From JADKIH01 sp043747595 (GTDB lineage Bacteria; Bacteroidota; Bacteroidia; AKYH767-A; 2013-40CM-41-45), in NCBI GenBank assembly GCA_043747595.1, contig JAYTOX010000097.1, positions 1-33,722 of the forward strand: 33,722 nucleotides of DNA. Direction: 5' to 3'. Every line of letters begins with the position of its first letter. Within the stretch, counting starts at the first letter, position 1. The notes under the pieces are model-generated. The model was not told the origin of the DNA, did no database searches, and saw nothing but the letters and a program-made list of their open reading frames with translations. Below, one piece after another: positions 17,151-25,302 of this stretch. Made by a program: the position numbers and the translations under genes.

Positions 17151-17885
17151 ATGAAAAGAATTTTAAAGACACTCTGGGGCATTTACGGACTAGTAATTTT
17201 CGTAACAACACTTATGCTTGTGATCATCGCTTTTTTTATTGTCTTCACATTCGTCCCAAAAAAGCAAGCTCCATTTGTTGCTCACCGCTTTATTTCTAGA
17301 ATATGGGCAGCATCGCTCTTTGTTTTATTTGGAATTCGATTGAAAGTAAAGAACAGAGATTTTTTGAAGAAAGAACAGACGTATGTATTTGTTGCCAATC
17401 ATCTTTCTCAATTGGATATTCCTGCCTACGCTGTTGCTGCCAAACACACATTAAAGTTTTTAGCCAAGGAAGAACTGACAAAGATTCCGTTGATGGGATA
17501 TATTATTAGAAATCTTTATATCAGCGTAAACAGAAAAGATAAATTTGCACGTGCAAAGAGCATGGAAAATATGATCTCAGCAATTCGTGATGGCATTTCT
17601 GTTTTTATTTGCCCCGAAGGCACAAGAAATAAAACAGATCAACCCTTATTAGAATTTCGAGATGGGGCTTTTCGTCTTGCTATTCAAGCGCAAGTACCGA
17701 TTGCAACACTGACTCTTGTAAATTCAGGCAAACTTCTTTCACCGTTACATCCTCTTGAACTTTCACCAGGAACGCTTACATGTGTTTGGTCTGAACCTAT
17801 TTCTACTATTGGAATGACAGAAGAAGACATCCCTGCACTAAAACAAAAAGTGATCAACGAAATGTTGAGAAACTTGAAAGGGTAA
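17151..17885 (+). CDS. plsC: 1-acyl-sn-glycerol-3-phosphate acyltransferase
   Basis: The 244-residue enzyme acylates lysophosphatidate to phosphatidate in phospholipid synthesis. It has an N-terminal membrane segment (about 10-35), the catalytic HxxxxD motif as NHLSQLD (His84, Asp89), the substrate motif PEGTRNK (Glu156-Arg159) and the later segment VPIATLTLVNSGKL. Length and motif spacing are typical of the AGPAT family. It is the last intact gene of the plus-strand lipid-related set; the IS66 remnant begins about 117 bases downstream. No convincing terminator was found in that gap, which holds only a short imperfect palindrome at 17914-17927. Confidence 0.93.
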   Translation: MKRILKTLWGIYGLVIFVTTLMLVIIAFFIVFTFVPKKQAPFVAHRFISRIWAASLFVLFGIRLKVKNRDFLKKEQTYVFVANHLSQLDIPAYAVAAKHTLKFLAKEELTKIPLMGYIIRNLYISVNRKDKFARAKSMENMISAIRDGISVFICPEGTRNKTDQPLLEFRDGAFRLAIQAQVPIATLTLVNSGKLLSPLHPLELSPGTLTCVWSEPISTIGMTEEDIPALKQKVINEMLRNLKG

Positions 17886-18002
17886 ATCTTTAGTTTCGAA
17901 TTTTTTAAGAGCTGCCAGAATTCCGGCAAAATAATTTGTGTTTTAAAATAATAGTTTAGTAAATAGTTTCTAAAAATATTTTTCATTTATATCTTTACAC
18001 TT

Positions 18003-18789
18003 GTGATTAAAGAGGAAAATATTCCCGATGCCGCTGCGCTTTTAGCAATTATTCAGCAGAAGGATATTCAACTTGAAAAACAATCTTCTCGAATTGAAAA
18101 ACTAGAAAATCAGTTAGAGCAACTTCTGCGCACAGTGTACGGAAAAAAATCAGAACGGTTTGCGCAGGTTGTTATTCTCGGTCAACTTCCATTGGCACTG
18201 GATGTAGATGTTCAAGAACAAGAGTAAGAGAAAAAGCAAACAATCACTTACCAACGGAAAACGCCTTGCAAAAAATCAGAACACAAAGAAGGAAGAGTTC
18301 CATTGCCTGATCATTTGCCACGTGTAGAAATTATTATTGAACCCAATTATGATACAACAGTACTTGTACGAATAGGAGAAGAAGTAACAGAACAATTATA
18401 ACTTGAACCGAGCCAATTATTTGCAAAAAAAAATATTCGTCCCAAATACGCATTACCCAAAGGAGAAGGTGTAGTTCTCGGCGAGCTTCCATCGTTCCCT
18501 ATTGAAAAAGTAATTCCGAGGCCTGCATTACTTGCGTGGATCTTTATCACAAAATATGTTGATCACTCACCTTTAAATCGCCAGATTGAACAACTCAAAC
18601 GTTTAGGGATTGAAATACCTAGTTCAACCATTTCTGATTGGGTTTTTCAAGGAAGTGATTTGATTGCACCTCTTTTTGAAGTACTAAAAAGGAAATTACT
18701 TGAAATAAATTATTTACAAGCAGACGAATCACCGATTAAAGTATTAGATCAAAATAAAGAGTCAAAAATACATTTAGGATATTATTACC
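18003..18789 (+). pseudogene. IS66-family transposase remnant (two in-frame TAA, 3' end missing)
   Basis: From GTG 18003 a single frame encodes the N-terminal coiled-coil helix of IS66 TnpC (KLENQLEQLLRTVYGKKSER), the PLPDHLPRVEIIIEP block, the RPKYALPKGEG block, KYVDHSPLNRQIEQLKRLGI with STISDWV, and the first catalytic acidic motif ADESPIKVLD. It is broken by TAA at 18225-18227 and TAA at 18399-18401 but by no frameshift. Homology stops at HLGYYY near 18785, where sequence of a different, oppositely oriented gene begins. The remaining DDE catalytic residues are therefore absent. No tnpA/tnpB partner or terminal inverted repeats were recognised. The element cannot be active. Confidence 0.85.
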
Positions 18790-19224
18790 GAGTCCGCCAT
18801 TCTGATTCAAATCTATACCAGAATAGTATAATCCACAATAACTGGAAACTCCAGATGTAAACAAATAAAATGTGTTATCCGAGCTTGGGTTTGGAATGAT
18901 TGTCATTTCAAAATACCAGCCTGCTCCGTATAAAGAATCCCCATTGAGCATAATCTCATGATTTCGATTTCTGATTTGGCCCGTAAGACCTGCTTTTGCA
19001 GCTCGAGTATTCGCATAGAACAATAAGTTTCCTATCGAATCAGAAATACTAGTGCAACTACCGCGTGTGTCTAATCCTGTAACTGTAGGAACTGGATTAT
19101 TTAAGGAACTGAAATTTATTCCTGCAGAATCACCAAAACACCAAAACCTATCAGAGTATAGTGCTTTAGATACTCCAGTAAAAAGCAATAAAAAATAAAA
19201 AAATATTTTATTCGTCTCATTCAA
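18785..19224 (-). pseudogene. 5' fragment of a secreted Bacteroidota protein gene, cut at the IS66 remnant
   Basis: Reading from TTG 19224, about 145 codons encode a hydrophobic export signal (residues 7-21), then CFGDSAGINFSSL, SIGNLLFYANTRA, IMLNGDSL and EMTIIPNPSSDNTFYLFTSG, ending in GLYYSGIDLNQNGGLGN. This block pattern is the start of large Bacteroidota extracellular proteins that normally run many hundreds of residues and often end in a T9SS domain. Homology ends at about 18785, where the frame runs on into the antisense of the IS66 remnant. It appears to be a true truncation. Ends are accurate to about ten bases because the junction is blurred by TATTATTA-like shared sequence. Confidence 0.7.
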
Positions 19225-19307
19225 TTTTTATTAAAATACAAGTGACCGAAGAAATTTCGAAAATGCTCTATGCAATGATAAAATTCTTGGAAGTCAAAAA
19301 GACCGTG

Positions 19308-19506
19308 TGAGTTCGAAAAAAGTTTTTTGATTTGCAGTTTGAGCATGGTTGGGTTTCACACTCAAATTTCACACTCCTGCTGAATTTCAGTGTGGGTTTG
19401 AGTGCGAGTGTGTAGATCGAAAGTCTAAACTAGTTTCGATTTTTCACACTCACACTTCGTACTCACAATCTGCATTTGTACTCCTTACGGGACTGAGTTC
19501 GAAACT
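19308..19506 (+). other. Non-coding region with stacked stem-loops between short direct repeats
   Basis: Within the gene-free stretch 19225-19738, TGAGTTCGAAA occurs at 19308-19318 and again at 19494-19504. Between them is a long imperfect hairpin (19359-19375 with 19389-19404, CACTCAAA and ACACT arms, 13-base loop). A second hairpin follows (ATCGAAA 19416-19422 with TTTCGAT 19434-19440, then a short T-run). AGTTTCGA at 19432-19439 can also pair with TCGAAACT at 19499-19506, which excludes the second hairpin. Possible readings are a structured RNA or attenuator, a decayed miniature element, or the old leader of the truncated gene. The rest of the stretch holds only the promoter at 19675-19705. 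Confidence 0.45.
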
Positions 19507-19674
19507 GTTTTATGAGGATTTGCTTAAATTCTGGGTTTTAAAGTCTTTTTTGGGTTAGCAACAATTAGTAGAATAATTCCAGTTCTGCTTAATCTTTTGT
19601 CAAACTTAATTTAATTTGGAATCTTAGATACCTGCCTTATTCACGCAACATAAATGTTATTCCCAAGAAACATA

Positions 19675-19705
19675 TTTGGTAAATCGAATTATTTATTATA
19701 TTTGA
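19675..19705 (+). promoter_or_regulatory. Promoter of the small T9SS cargo gene
   Basis: TTTG (19675-19678), a 19-base spacer and TATATTTG (19698-19705) match the Bacteroidota promoter consensus in both elements. ATG 19739 follows about 33 bases later. This makes the downstream gene the likely start of a transcript despite the decayed surroundings. Confidence 0.72.
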
Positions 19706-19738
19706 AAGTCTAATTTTAATATTTTAAGTTGTTAAAAT

Positions 19739-20545
19739 ATGAAAGCAGGTCTGATTTTAGCCAATATTTTATTTTTCACTTCCATATTAGCTCAACCGCA
19801 ATGGAAATTTCCAATTGCCTTTGAAGACGGTTCGGGTGCAAGGGATACTATTTGGTACATATGGGATTCAAGCGCAACAGCAGGAATTGATACTTTATTA
19901 GGTGAAGGAAAAGTGCAAATGGATCTTAATGCATTTAATGTTTTTGTAACTGACTTCAATCCTGATTCAACAAAGACACATGCTCTACCTTTCAATGGAT
20001 CTACACTTAATAATCACATAAAAGCTATTAATTACCAATACCCAATAACAATCTCGTGGGATTCGAGTTTATTTTCTAATTTTTTTACTGTTGGTGATTC
20101 TCTAATTGCAAATGCATATATACAAAACGATTATTTTTTTCTTGTAAATAATGGTGGACCGATACCCGGATCATTTAATATGCTTCAAGCTGATAATGTA
20201 GAAGCTCCTGCTTTTAATTGGGGATCAATGAACCAATTTCCAATGCAAATACTAATTACTCGATTTTCAACTACAGATGTAAATGATCTTCCAACCATGA
20301 ATAGTTTGGTAAGCCCAAATCCTTTTTTTGGAGAGCTTAATCTTAATACCAAAAATTTAACTTATCTGCGAATAAATAGTGTTGATAACAAAATAGTATT
20401 TGAAAAATCTTTCGATTTAAATTCCAATAATATTGAAACTATTAATTTGAATCAATTGAACAATGCTTTATATATTTTAATTTTCAAAACTAACCAAAAC
20501 ATTTGGCACTATGAAAAAATTATCAAATATTCTAATTTCAAGTAG
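19739..20545 (+). CDS. Small T9SS-sorted secreted protein of unknown function
   Basis: The 268-residue protein has a signal peptide (1-18, ending ILAQ), a single globular domain of about 165 residues beginning WKFPIAFEDGSGARDTIWYIWD, and a C-terminal type A sorting-like domain from about residue 190 (VSPNPFFGELNL, then a terminal strand region rich in Ile/Phe/Tyr). The central domain is not one I can name; its GARDTIW-type motif recurs in Bacteroidota secreted proteins. It has its own promoter. Its last 35 bases overlap the start of the next secreted gene, so the two are probably coupled. It is the only apparently intact gene of the 18.0-21.6 kb scrap zone. Confidence 0.78.
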   Translation: MKAGLILANILFFTSILAQPQWKFPIAFEDGSGARDTIWYIWDSSATAGIDTLLGEGKVQMDLNAFNVFVTDFNPDSTKTHALPFNGSTLNNHIKAINYQYPITISWDSSLFSNFFTVGDSLIANAYIQNDYFFLVNNGGPIPGSFNMLQADNVEAPAFNWGSMNQFPMQILITRFSTTDVNDLPTMNSLVSPNPFFGELNLNTKNLTYLRINSVDNKIVFEKSFDLNSNNIETINLNQLNNALYILIFKTNQNIWHYEKIIKYSNFK

Positions 20546-21044
20546 CTTACTATTATTTTTTTTATTTCTAAGTATAATTAGTAAATCTCAATGTGTTTCA
20601 AGTCCATTGGCTGCACCTGCCCCTAATGGATCTACAGTTAAAAGTAGAAACGGCTATTATGCGCCTACTTCAGGAACTTACAGAGCTTTAATTATTTTTG
20701 CAGAAGTAATTTATTTGCCTAGTTCGGATGACCCAAATCCTAGTGGTAATGCTAGTTGGCTTCCTAACTCTTTACCTGTTTGGGCAAATGATGTTTTTAA
20801 TTTAAATGTAGGCAGCTTGCCATTAAAGCCAATGACGAGATATTTTGATCAAGCATCTTTTGGTCAACTACATTTATTAGGTGATGTATTAATTAATCCC
20901 AATAACCCTACTGGAATATTTCGTGTTCCCTTAACTACTGCCGAGGCGCTTTCAGGTACTCATCATTATCCTCAGGTTTTTAATGAGGTCAATAGTAGTA
21001 CAGTGCAAAGAAAGCGGATTGAGCAAAACGGAATAAAATATTAA
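20511..21044 (+). pseudogene. N-terminal fragment of a secreted, possibly peptidase-like protein
   Basis: The open frame gives 177 residues: a signal peptide (about 1-27, ending ISKSQ), then SGTYRALIIFAEVIYLP, LPVWANDVFN and MTRYFDQASFGQLHLLGDVLI. These blocks recall the N-terminus of large Bacteroidota secreted proteins with an M6-type peptidase domain, in which the catalytic HExxH comes later. Here the family-like sequence ends near residue 162 (about 20995), and the last residues (VQRKRIEQNGIKY) look like unrelated flanking sequence before the stop. No catalytic motif remains. Truncation by a mobile element is likely, because a transposase remnant follows. It overlaps the preceding gene by 35 bases. 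The peptidase assignment is tentative. Confidence 0.6.
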
Positions 21045-21149
21045 ACACTGGTTAGTTTGGAAAAAAAGCATTAATACAACGATGTCAATAGCATAAACGC
21101 GAGAATGTGCTAAGTTACTTTAGTGATCTAGACAAATCAAATTTTAAAA

Positions 21150-21558
21150 AAAAATTCAAATTTCCTATCGCGAACCGGATTATCAAAAAGCAAAATCGAC
21201 ATTACTTGCCACGCATTAAGAGTTGTTAAAAATAAATCAAAATGCGGACAACTCGTTAATAGAAGAACTAGAAGAAACCTTGAAGCTACAAAAATTAAAG
21301 GTTGCATAAATTTTTTCTCGAAGTATCGGCAAGACAAATTGTATTGAAAACTTGAACTCTCAAATGGCTAAATATGTTCGAAATGTGAAAAATTGGTCAA
21401 ATAGTAATCAACGCCAATAATGGATTGGAGCATCATTGTTAGAAATTGAACATCGTCTAAATAAAATTCATAACTTTAAACACCTAAATAAATTACAAGA
21501 TGCAATTAAAAATCACTTAAATCAAAAACAAATTGTAAAAATTTCATATACGAAATAG
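21150..21558 (+). pseudogene. IS256/mutator-like transposase C-terminal remnant (three in-frame TAA)
   Basis: A single frame from about 21166 to the TAG at 21556-21558 encodes YREPDYQKAKSTLLATH, ELLKINQNADNSLIEELEET, GKTNCIENLNSQMAKYVRNV and ASLLEIEHRLNKIHNFKHL. These resemble the C-terminal third of IS256/mutator transposases (the LEEGLEETLTLH, TTNCIE and DQRQRW blocks). TAA codons at 21217-21219, 21307-21309 and 21418-21420 interrupt it without changing frame. The N-terminal two thirds and the terminal repeats were not found; 21045-21150 has only A-rich sequence. The family call is from memory of block motifs and is moderately certain; that it is a decayed transposase is more certain. Confidence 0.62.
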
Positions 21559-21662
21559 ACTTCACCTATCCTCTTAATATATCAATCGATTCAGAAAAAT
21601 TACCGGTTTATTATTTCATAATCACGGAATCGCATATTTAATTTACTAATTAAAATTATCGT

Positions 21663-24600
21663 ATGAAAAAATATTACTTTGTGCTTTTATTACTTTTTAT
21701 TTCTTTTCAATCCTTAGCACAGTTCGCTCCCGAATCTGACCCTCACAGAGGAATGTATATAGATGATTTTATGAAATTTTATCCCGGAACATCCATTGTT
21801 GATACTTCACGTTCTACTTTGGGTGTTGACCGAAATTTCGATGGCATATTTGAAAAAGAAGATGCAATCCTTCAATATGCTTGCGAAAATCATATTACAT
21901 ACTTAGCGCTTTATGATTTGCATAAAGTTATTGCAGCTAATAAATTTCTATGGAATGAAAATACACATCAATATGAAAATTCAGAAAAACACTTATGCCG
22001 ATTTATTCAAAAAGCAAAAACTCAATATGGAATTACTCAAATAGGTGCTGTTGGAAGCTCCACAAACTTTTTTGATAGTCTTGGTGCATACTTTGACCGC
22101 TACCCGGTAACAGCAGCTATGAGATTGAGTGACGATATTAAATCATCGCCAAATTTCAATAGTACTTTAGCTTCTGTAGAAACAAACTTCTATCCTACTC
22201 CACAAGCTCAACAAGATGCAGAGTATCTCAAGCAATGTATGCGTATTATGAATTTCAATTCACTAAATGAATGTCAAAGTGATATTGATGTAATAAATAT
22301 CGAATATGAATTCTGGGGCGATTGTGTAAATTCATTTCCAGGTCTAATCCCAATTGCACAATCGATGAATGCATTAAAAACAAATTATAACTCATTACAT
22401 CCAAACAATCCAATAATAACTGAAGCATATTTAGCCTTTCTATATTATTGCGGCGGATACGAAACTCAAGTGGTACAAACACTCGATGGATGCAACAACT
22501 GTTCGCCTTGTACAAATTGCTCAAATCCGCATGCACCATTAATCGATAGAGTTCTGTATTCATTTTTGCAAAACAATCCTTACAATTTCACTTTCGGCGA
22601 TCAAAATTATTTTGAACGAAGCACTACACAAGACAGTACCGACTTTCATCCCATGTTTTATTCTGAGTCAGTAAATAATGGTGGAGTATTTGACTTTCTT
22701 GGCACTTGGCTCAGCCAAGCTTCGACAAATACTATTTTTTTTGCTGAAGAATATTATTTTTATCATTGGTTAATGTTGTCTGGTTCTGCCCTTGGAACAT
22801 CTCGTCAAAACAATGTCCAAGCTGGTGGAGTGCATTGGTTCACATCTTCCTTTATGGTTGGTCATTTAGACCATCCCAAAGTTATTCAAACTCCAGGAAA
22901 TTTTTGCACATCTAATGACTCTGCACTTATCACCTTGGATTATTATGGACCTGATGAACCTGGCACGGATTATACTTTTGCTATTAAAAGAGATTCTGAT
23001 AACACAATAGCTTATCCTCCTTCTGGAAATATTTTTTCGAGCTCATCATTGAGCACTATAAATAATCCTGCTTATCGGTCAATCAATTTTCATGACACAC
23101 TTTTATTCCCTCCTTGTTATTTAAAGAAAGGAGAATACACAGCAACATTAAACTTATCATATAACCATAGTACAGGTTGTACATATTCTACTACCACAAA
23201 AATAATTGTTGACGACCGTCCGCATCTTCAACTTGTTGGAGACAGTTCTTTTTGCGAAGGCAATAAAACTTTCTTGAAGGCGCCCGCTGGTTCAAATTAT
23301 ATTTGGTATAGAAACGGTGAAGTTATAAATGGAGCAACGACCAACTCAATAGCAGTTGGAGACGATGGTGATTATTATTGTCAGCTGTACTTAGGAAGTT
23401 GTAATGGCATTTCAGACACGATCCATATTACAGTTCATCCGAATCCAACTGCATCGGTAAATATTTTTTGCAATGGAAATGGAACATATACACTTAAGAC
23501 AAATACATACGCTGCTAATTCAGGCTTGACAGATCTCACAGGCAATTCAGGAGTCACTTACCAGTGGAGTACAGGTGAAACTACCAGCCAGATAGTTGTT
23601 GCTCGACCGGCATCGGCTCAAAGAATTTATGTTATGATTACAGATCCATATTCAGGTTGTACTAGAATGAGACATGCAGCTTTGTTACCGGTACCAGATT
23701 CATCGTTAATTCCATCAATCACCATAAACTCCTCGCCGAGCACTTCTTGTACATCTGACGGATCGCTTACCGCGCAGCTAACAGCAGCAACAGGTTCAGT
23801 CGATTTCTTTTGGTCGAACGGAGCAACATCTCAAACTATTAATTATTTACCTCCGGGAACATATAAAGTTGTAATGACTCAACTTGCAAATCCTTGCTCA
23901 TACGAAACCAGTATTACACTTGGTACTCCACCTACAAATGCACCAATAATTACTCCAACAATTGTTGGCTCTTCATGCAGTAATAGCTTTGATGGCTCAA
24001 TTAACTTAAATATTAACGGAGGAAATCCACCATTCAAATTTAATTGGAACAACATTCCAAATGAAAACGGATACTCTTCAACAACACAAAATTTATCACG
24101 ACTTTTTTCCGGAACTTATACTTTAACCATTACCGATGCGTCGGGATGTAAGTTTACATATGATTATGATGTGCCTTATAACAACACCTTACCTCAAATA
24201 AGCGCAAGTACAACCTCGGTTAGTACATGTGGTAGCAATTCAAATGGAAGTGCTTCGCTTATAATTACAAATGGTTTTGCTCCATTTCAATATCTATGGA
24301 ATGATTCTTTGCATCAAACAAATGCAACTGCAATTAATTTACCAGCAGGAACCGTAACAGTTCTGATAACTGATGGGCATAACTGTCAAATAAACTATAG
24401 TGCTCATATTCCATCTCAAGAAATAAGTTTGAGTGCACAGGTACTCGACTCTACTGTTCTAACATCCGATTGCAATGGAAATTATGAAGGGAAAATATTT
24501 TTGAATATCAGTGGCGGTCATTCTCCTTATCAGGTAAATTCACTTTGGGTTATCGATTCAAATTTAGTCTATCAAACAAGTTTAACGAGTGGAAATTATA

Positions 24601-25169
24601 CATTAGTTCTGACCGATGCTTTTGGATGTATTTTTCAAAAACAGTTTACTGTTTCTTCAATCGGAATTTTATTGAGCACAAATCCAACCGCAACAAGTTG
24701 TATTGGATGTAGCAATGGTGCTATCACTTTAAATACAACAAATGGTACTGCACCCTATAATTTTCAATGGACTCCACCTTTAGGAAATTTAATAAGCGAT
24801 ACCATTCAGAATCTATTTTCCGGATCTTATCAAATTTGCGTTACAGATTCTAATAATTGTAATGTTTGCGAAAATACTACCGTACTAGATGACCCTTTAA
24901 ATGTAAGTACAAATTCGCAAAATGAATCTATTCAAATCTTCCCGAATCCGTCGAATGGAGAACTCACTGTACAATCACCACTATTGATTGATAATGATTA
25001 TTTACTCGAAGTAAAAGATTTGAAAGGGCGGGTAATTTATTTCAATAAAAAAATGAAAGGTTTTTCGAATCACATTTCATTGAATTTAGCTGCGGGAGAT
25101 TACTTGGTGAATATCACTTTAAAAAACAAAAGAGAATTTACGAAACGATTAACCATTTTAAATCACTAG
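21663..25169 (+). CDS. Large T9SS-sorted surface protein with TIM-barrel-like N-terminus and SprB-like repeats
   Basis: The 1168-residue protein has a signal peptide (1-20, ending LAQ) and a globular region (about 25-400) that alternates strands and helices, with IDVINIEYEFWGD and THLALYDLHK-like segments suggestive of a glycoside-hydrolase-like barrel. A CxxCxxCxxC cluster (Cys277, 280, 283, 286) lies within it. An Ig-like module (about 520-605) and four or more SprB-like repeats (about 690-1080; units of the type GSxNLNINGGNPPFKFNW...SGTYTLTITDASGC) follow. The last about 85 residues are a type A sorting domain (IQIFPNPSNGELTV to the C-terminus). SprB-like repeats are known from gliding adhesins. 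Enzyme activity of the N-terminus is speculative. No strong promoter match lies directly upstream. Confidence 0.82.
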   Translation: MKKYYFVLLLLFISFQSLAQFAPESDPHRGMYIDDFMKFYPGTSIVDTSRSTLGVDRNFDGIFEKEDAILQYACENHITYLALYDLHKVIAANKFLWNENTHQYENSEKHLCRFIQKAKTQYGITQIGAVGSSTNFFDSLGAYFDRYPVTAAMRLSDDIKSSPNFNSTLASVETNFYPTPQAQQDAEYLKQCMRIMNFNSLNECQSDIDVINIEYEFWGDCVNSFPGLIPIAQSMNALKTNYNSLHPNNPIITEAYLAFLYYCGGYETQVVQTLDGCNNCSPCTNCSNPHAPLIDRVLYSFLQNNPYNFTFGDQNYFERSTTQDSTDFHPMFYSESVNNGGVFDFLGTWLSQASTNTIFFAEEYYFYHWLMLSGSALGTSRQNNVQAGGVHWFTSSFMVGHLDHPKVIQTPGNFCTSNDSALITLDYYGPDEPGTDYTFAIKRDSDNTIAYPPSGNIFSSSSLSTINNPAYRSINFHDTLLFPPCYLKKGEYTATLNLSYNHSTGCTYSTTTKIIVDDRPHLQLVGDSSFCEGNKTFLKAPAGSNYIWYRNGEVINGATTNSIAVGDDGDYYCQLYLGSCNGISDTIHITVHPNPTASVNIFCNGNGTYTLKTNTYAANSGLTDLTGNSGVTYQWSTGETTSQIVVARPASAQRIYVMITDPYSGCTRMRHAALLPVPDSSLIPSITINSSPSTSCTSDGSLTAQLTAATGSVDFFWSNGATSQTINYLPPGTYKVVMTQLANPCSYETSITLGTPPTNAPIITPTIVGSSCSNSFDGSINLNINGGNPPFKFNWNNIPNENGYSSTTQNLSRLFSGTYTLTITDASGCKFTYDYDVPYNNTLPQISASTTSVSTCGSNSNGSASLIITNGFAPFQYLWNDSLHQTNATAINLPAGTVTVLITDGHNCQINYSAHIPSQEISLSAQVLDSTVLTSDCNGNYEGKIFLNISGGHSPYQVNSLWVIDSNLVYQTSLTSGNYTLVLTDAFGCIFQKQFTVSSIGILLSTNPTATSCIGCSNGAITLNTTNGTAPYNFQWTPPLGNLISDTIQNLFSGSYQICVTDSNNCNVCENTTVLDDPLNVSTNSQNESIQIFPNPSNGELTVQSPLLIDNDYLLEVKDLKGRVIYFNKKMKGFSNHISLNLAAGDYLVNITLKNKREFTKRLTILNH

Positions 25170-25276
25170 GCAATATTAATCTAGTTCGACTTAGAAATGA
25201 ACTAAGCCTCCACCTGCTTATTCAACAACAGACTATTAACTTTCTTATTTCTTAAACCAATTACCCGCTTTCTTGT

Positions 25277-25284
25277 TATCTTTG
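25277..25284 (+). promoter_or_regulatory. -7 element TATCTTTG before the UbiD-family gene
   Basis: TATCTTTG matches TAnnTTTG exactly and lies 18 bases before ATG 25303. No clear TTG was found at the usual distance upstream. It argues against the upstream in-frame ATG at 25273, which would precede the transcript start. Confidence 0.5.
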
Positions 25285-25302
25285 ATACTTGATTTTACAA
25301 TT

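Noticed and set aside
17914..17927. Possible terminator after plsC (GCCAGAATTCCGGC)
   Set aside because: The stem is short with a mismatch and there is no U-run, so it is not a convincing terminator.
18003..18789. Stop-codon recoding (TAA read as sense)
   Set aside because: Other genes here end normally at TAA, and the affected genes are truncated transposase remnants, so decay explains the stops.
25185..25205. Hairpin after the 1168-residue T9SS gene (TAGTTC / GAACTA)
   Set aside because: Only six pairs with an 11-base loop and no T-run, so it is too weak to call.
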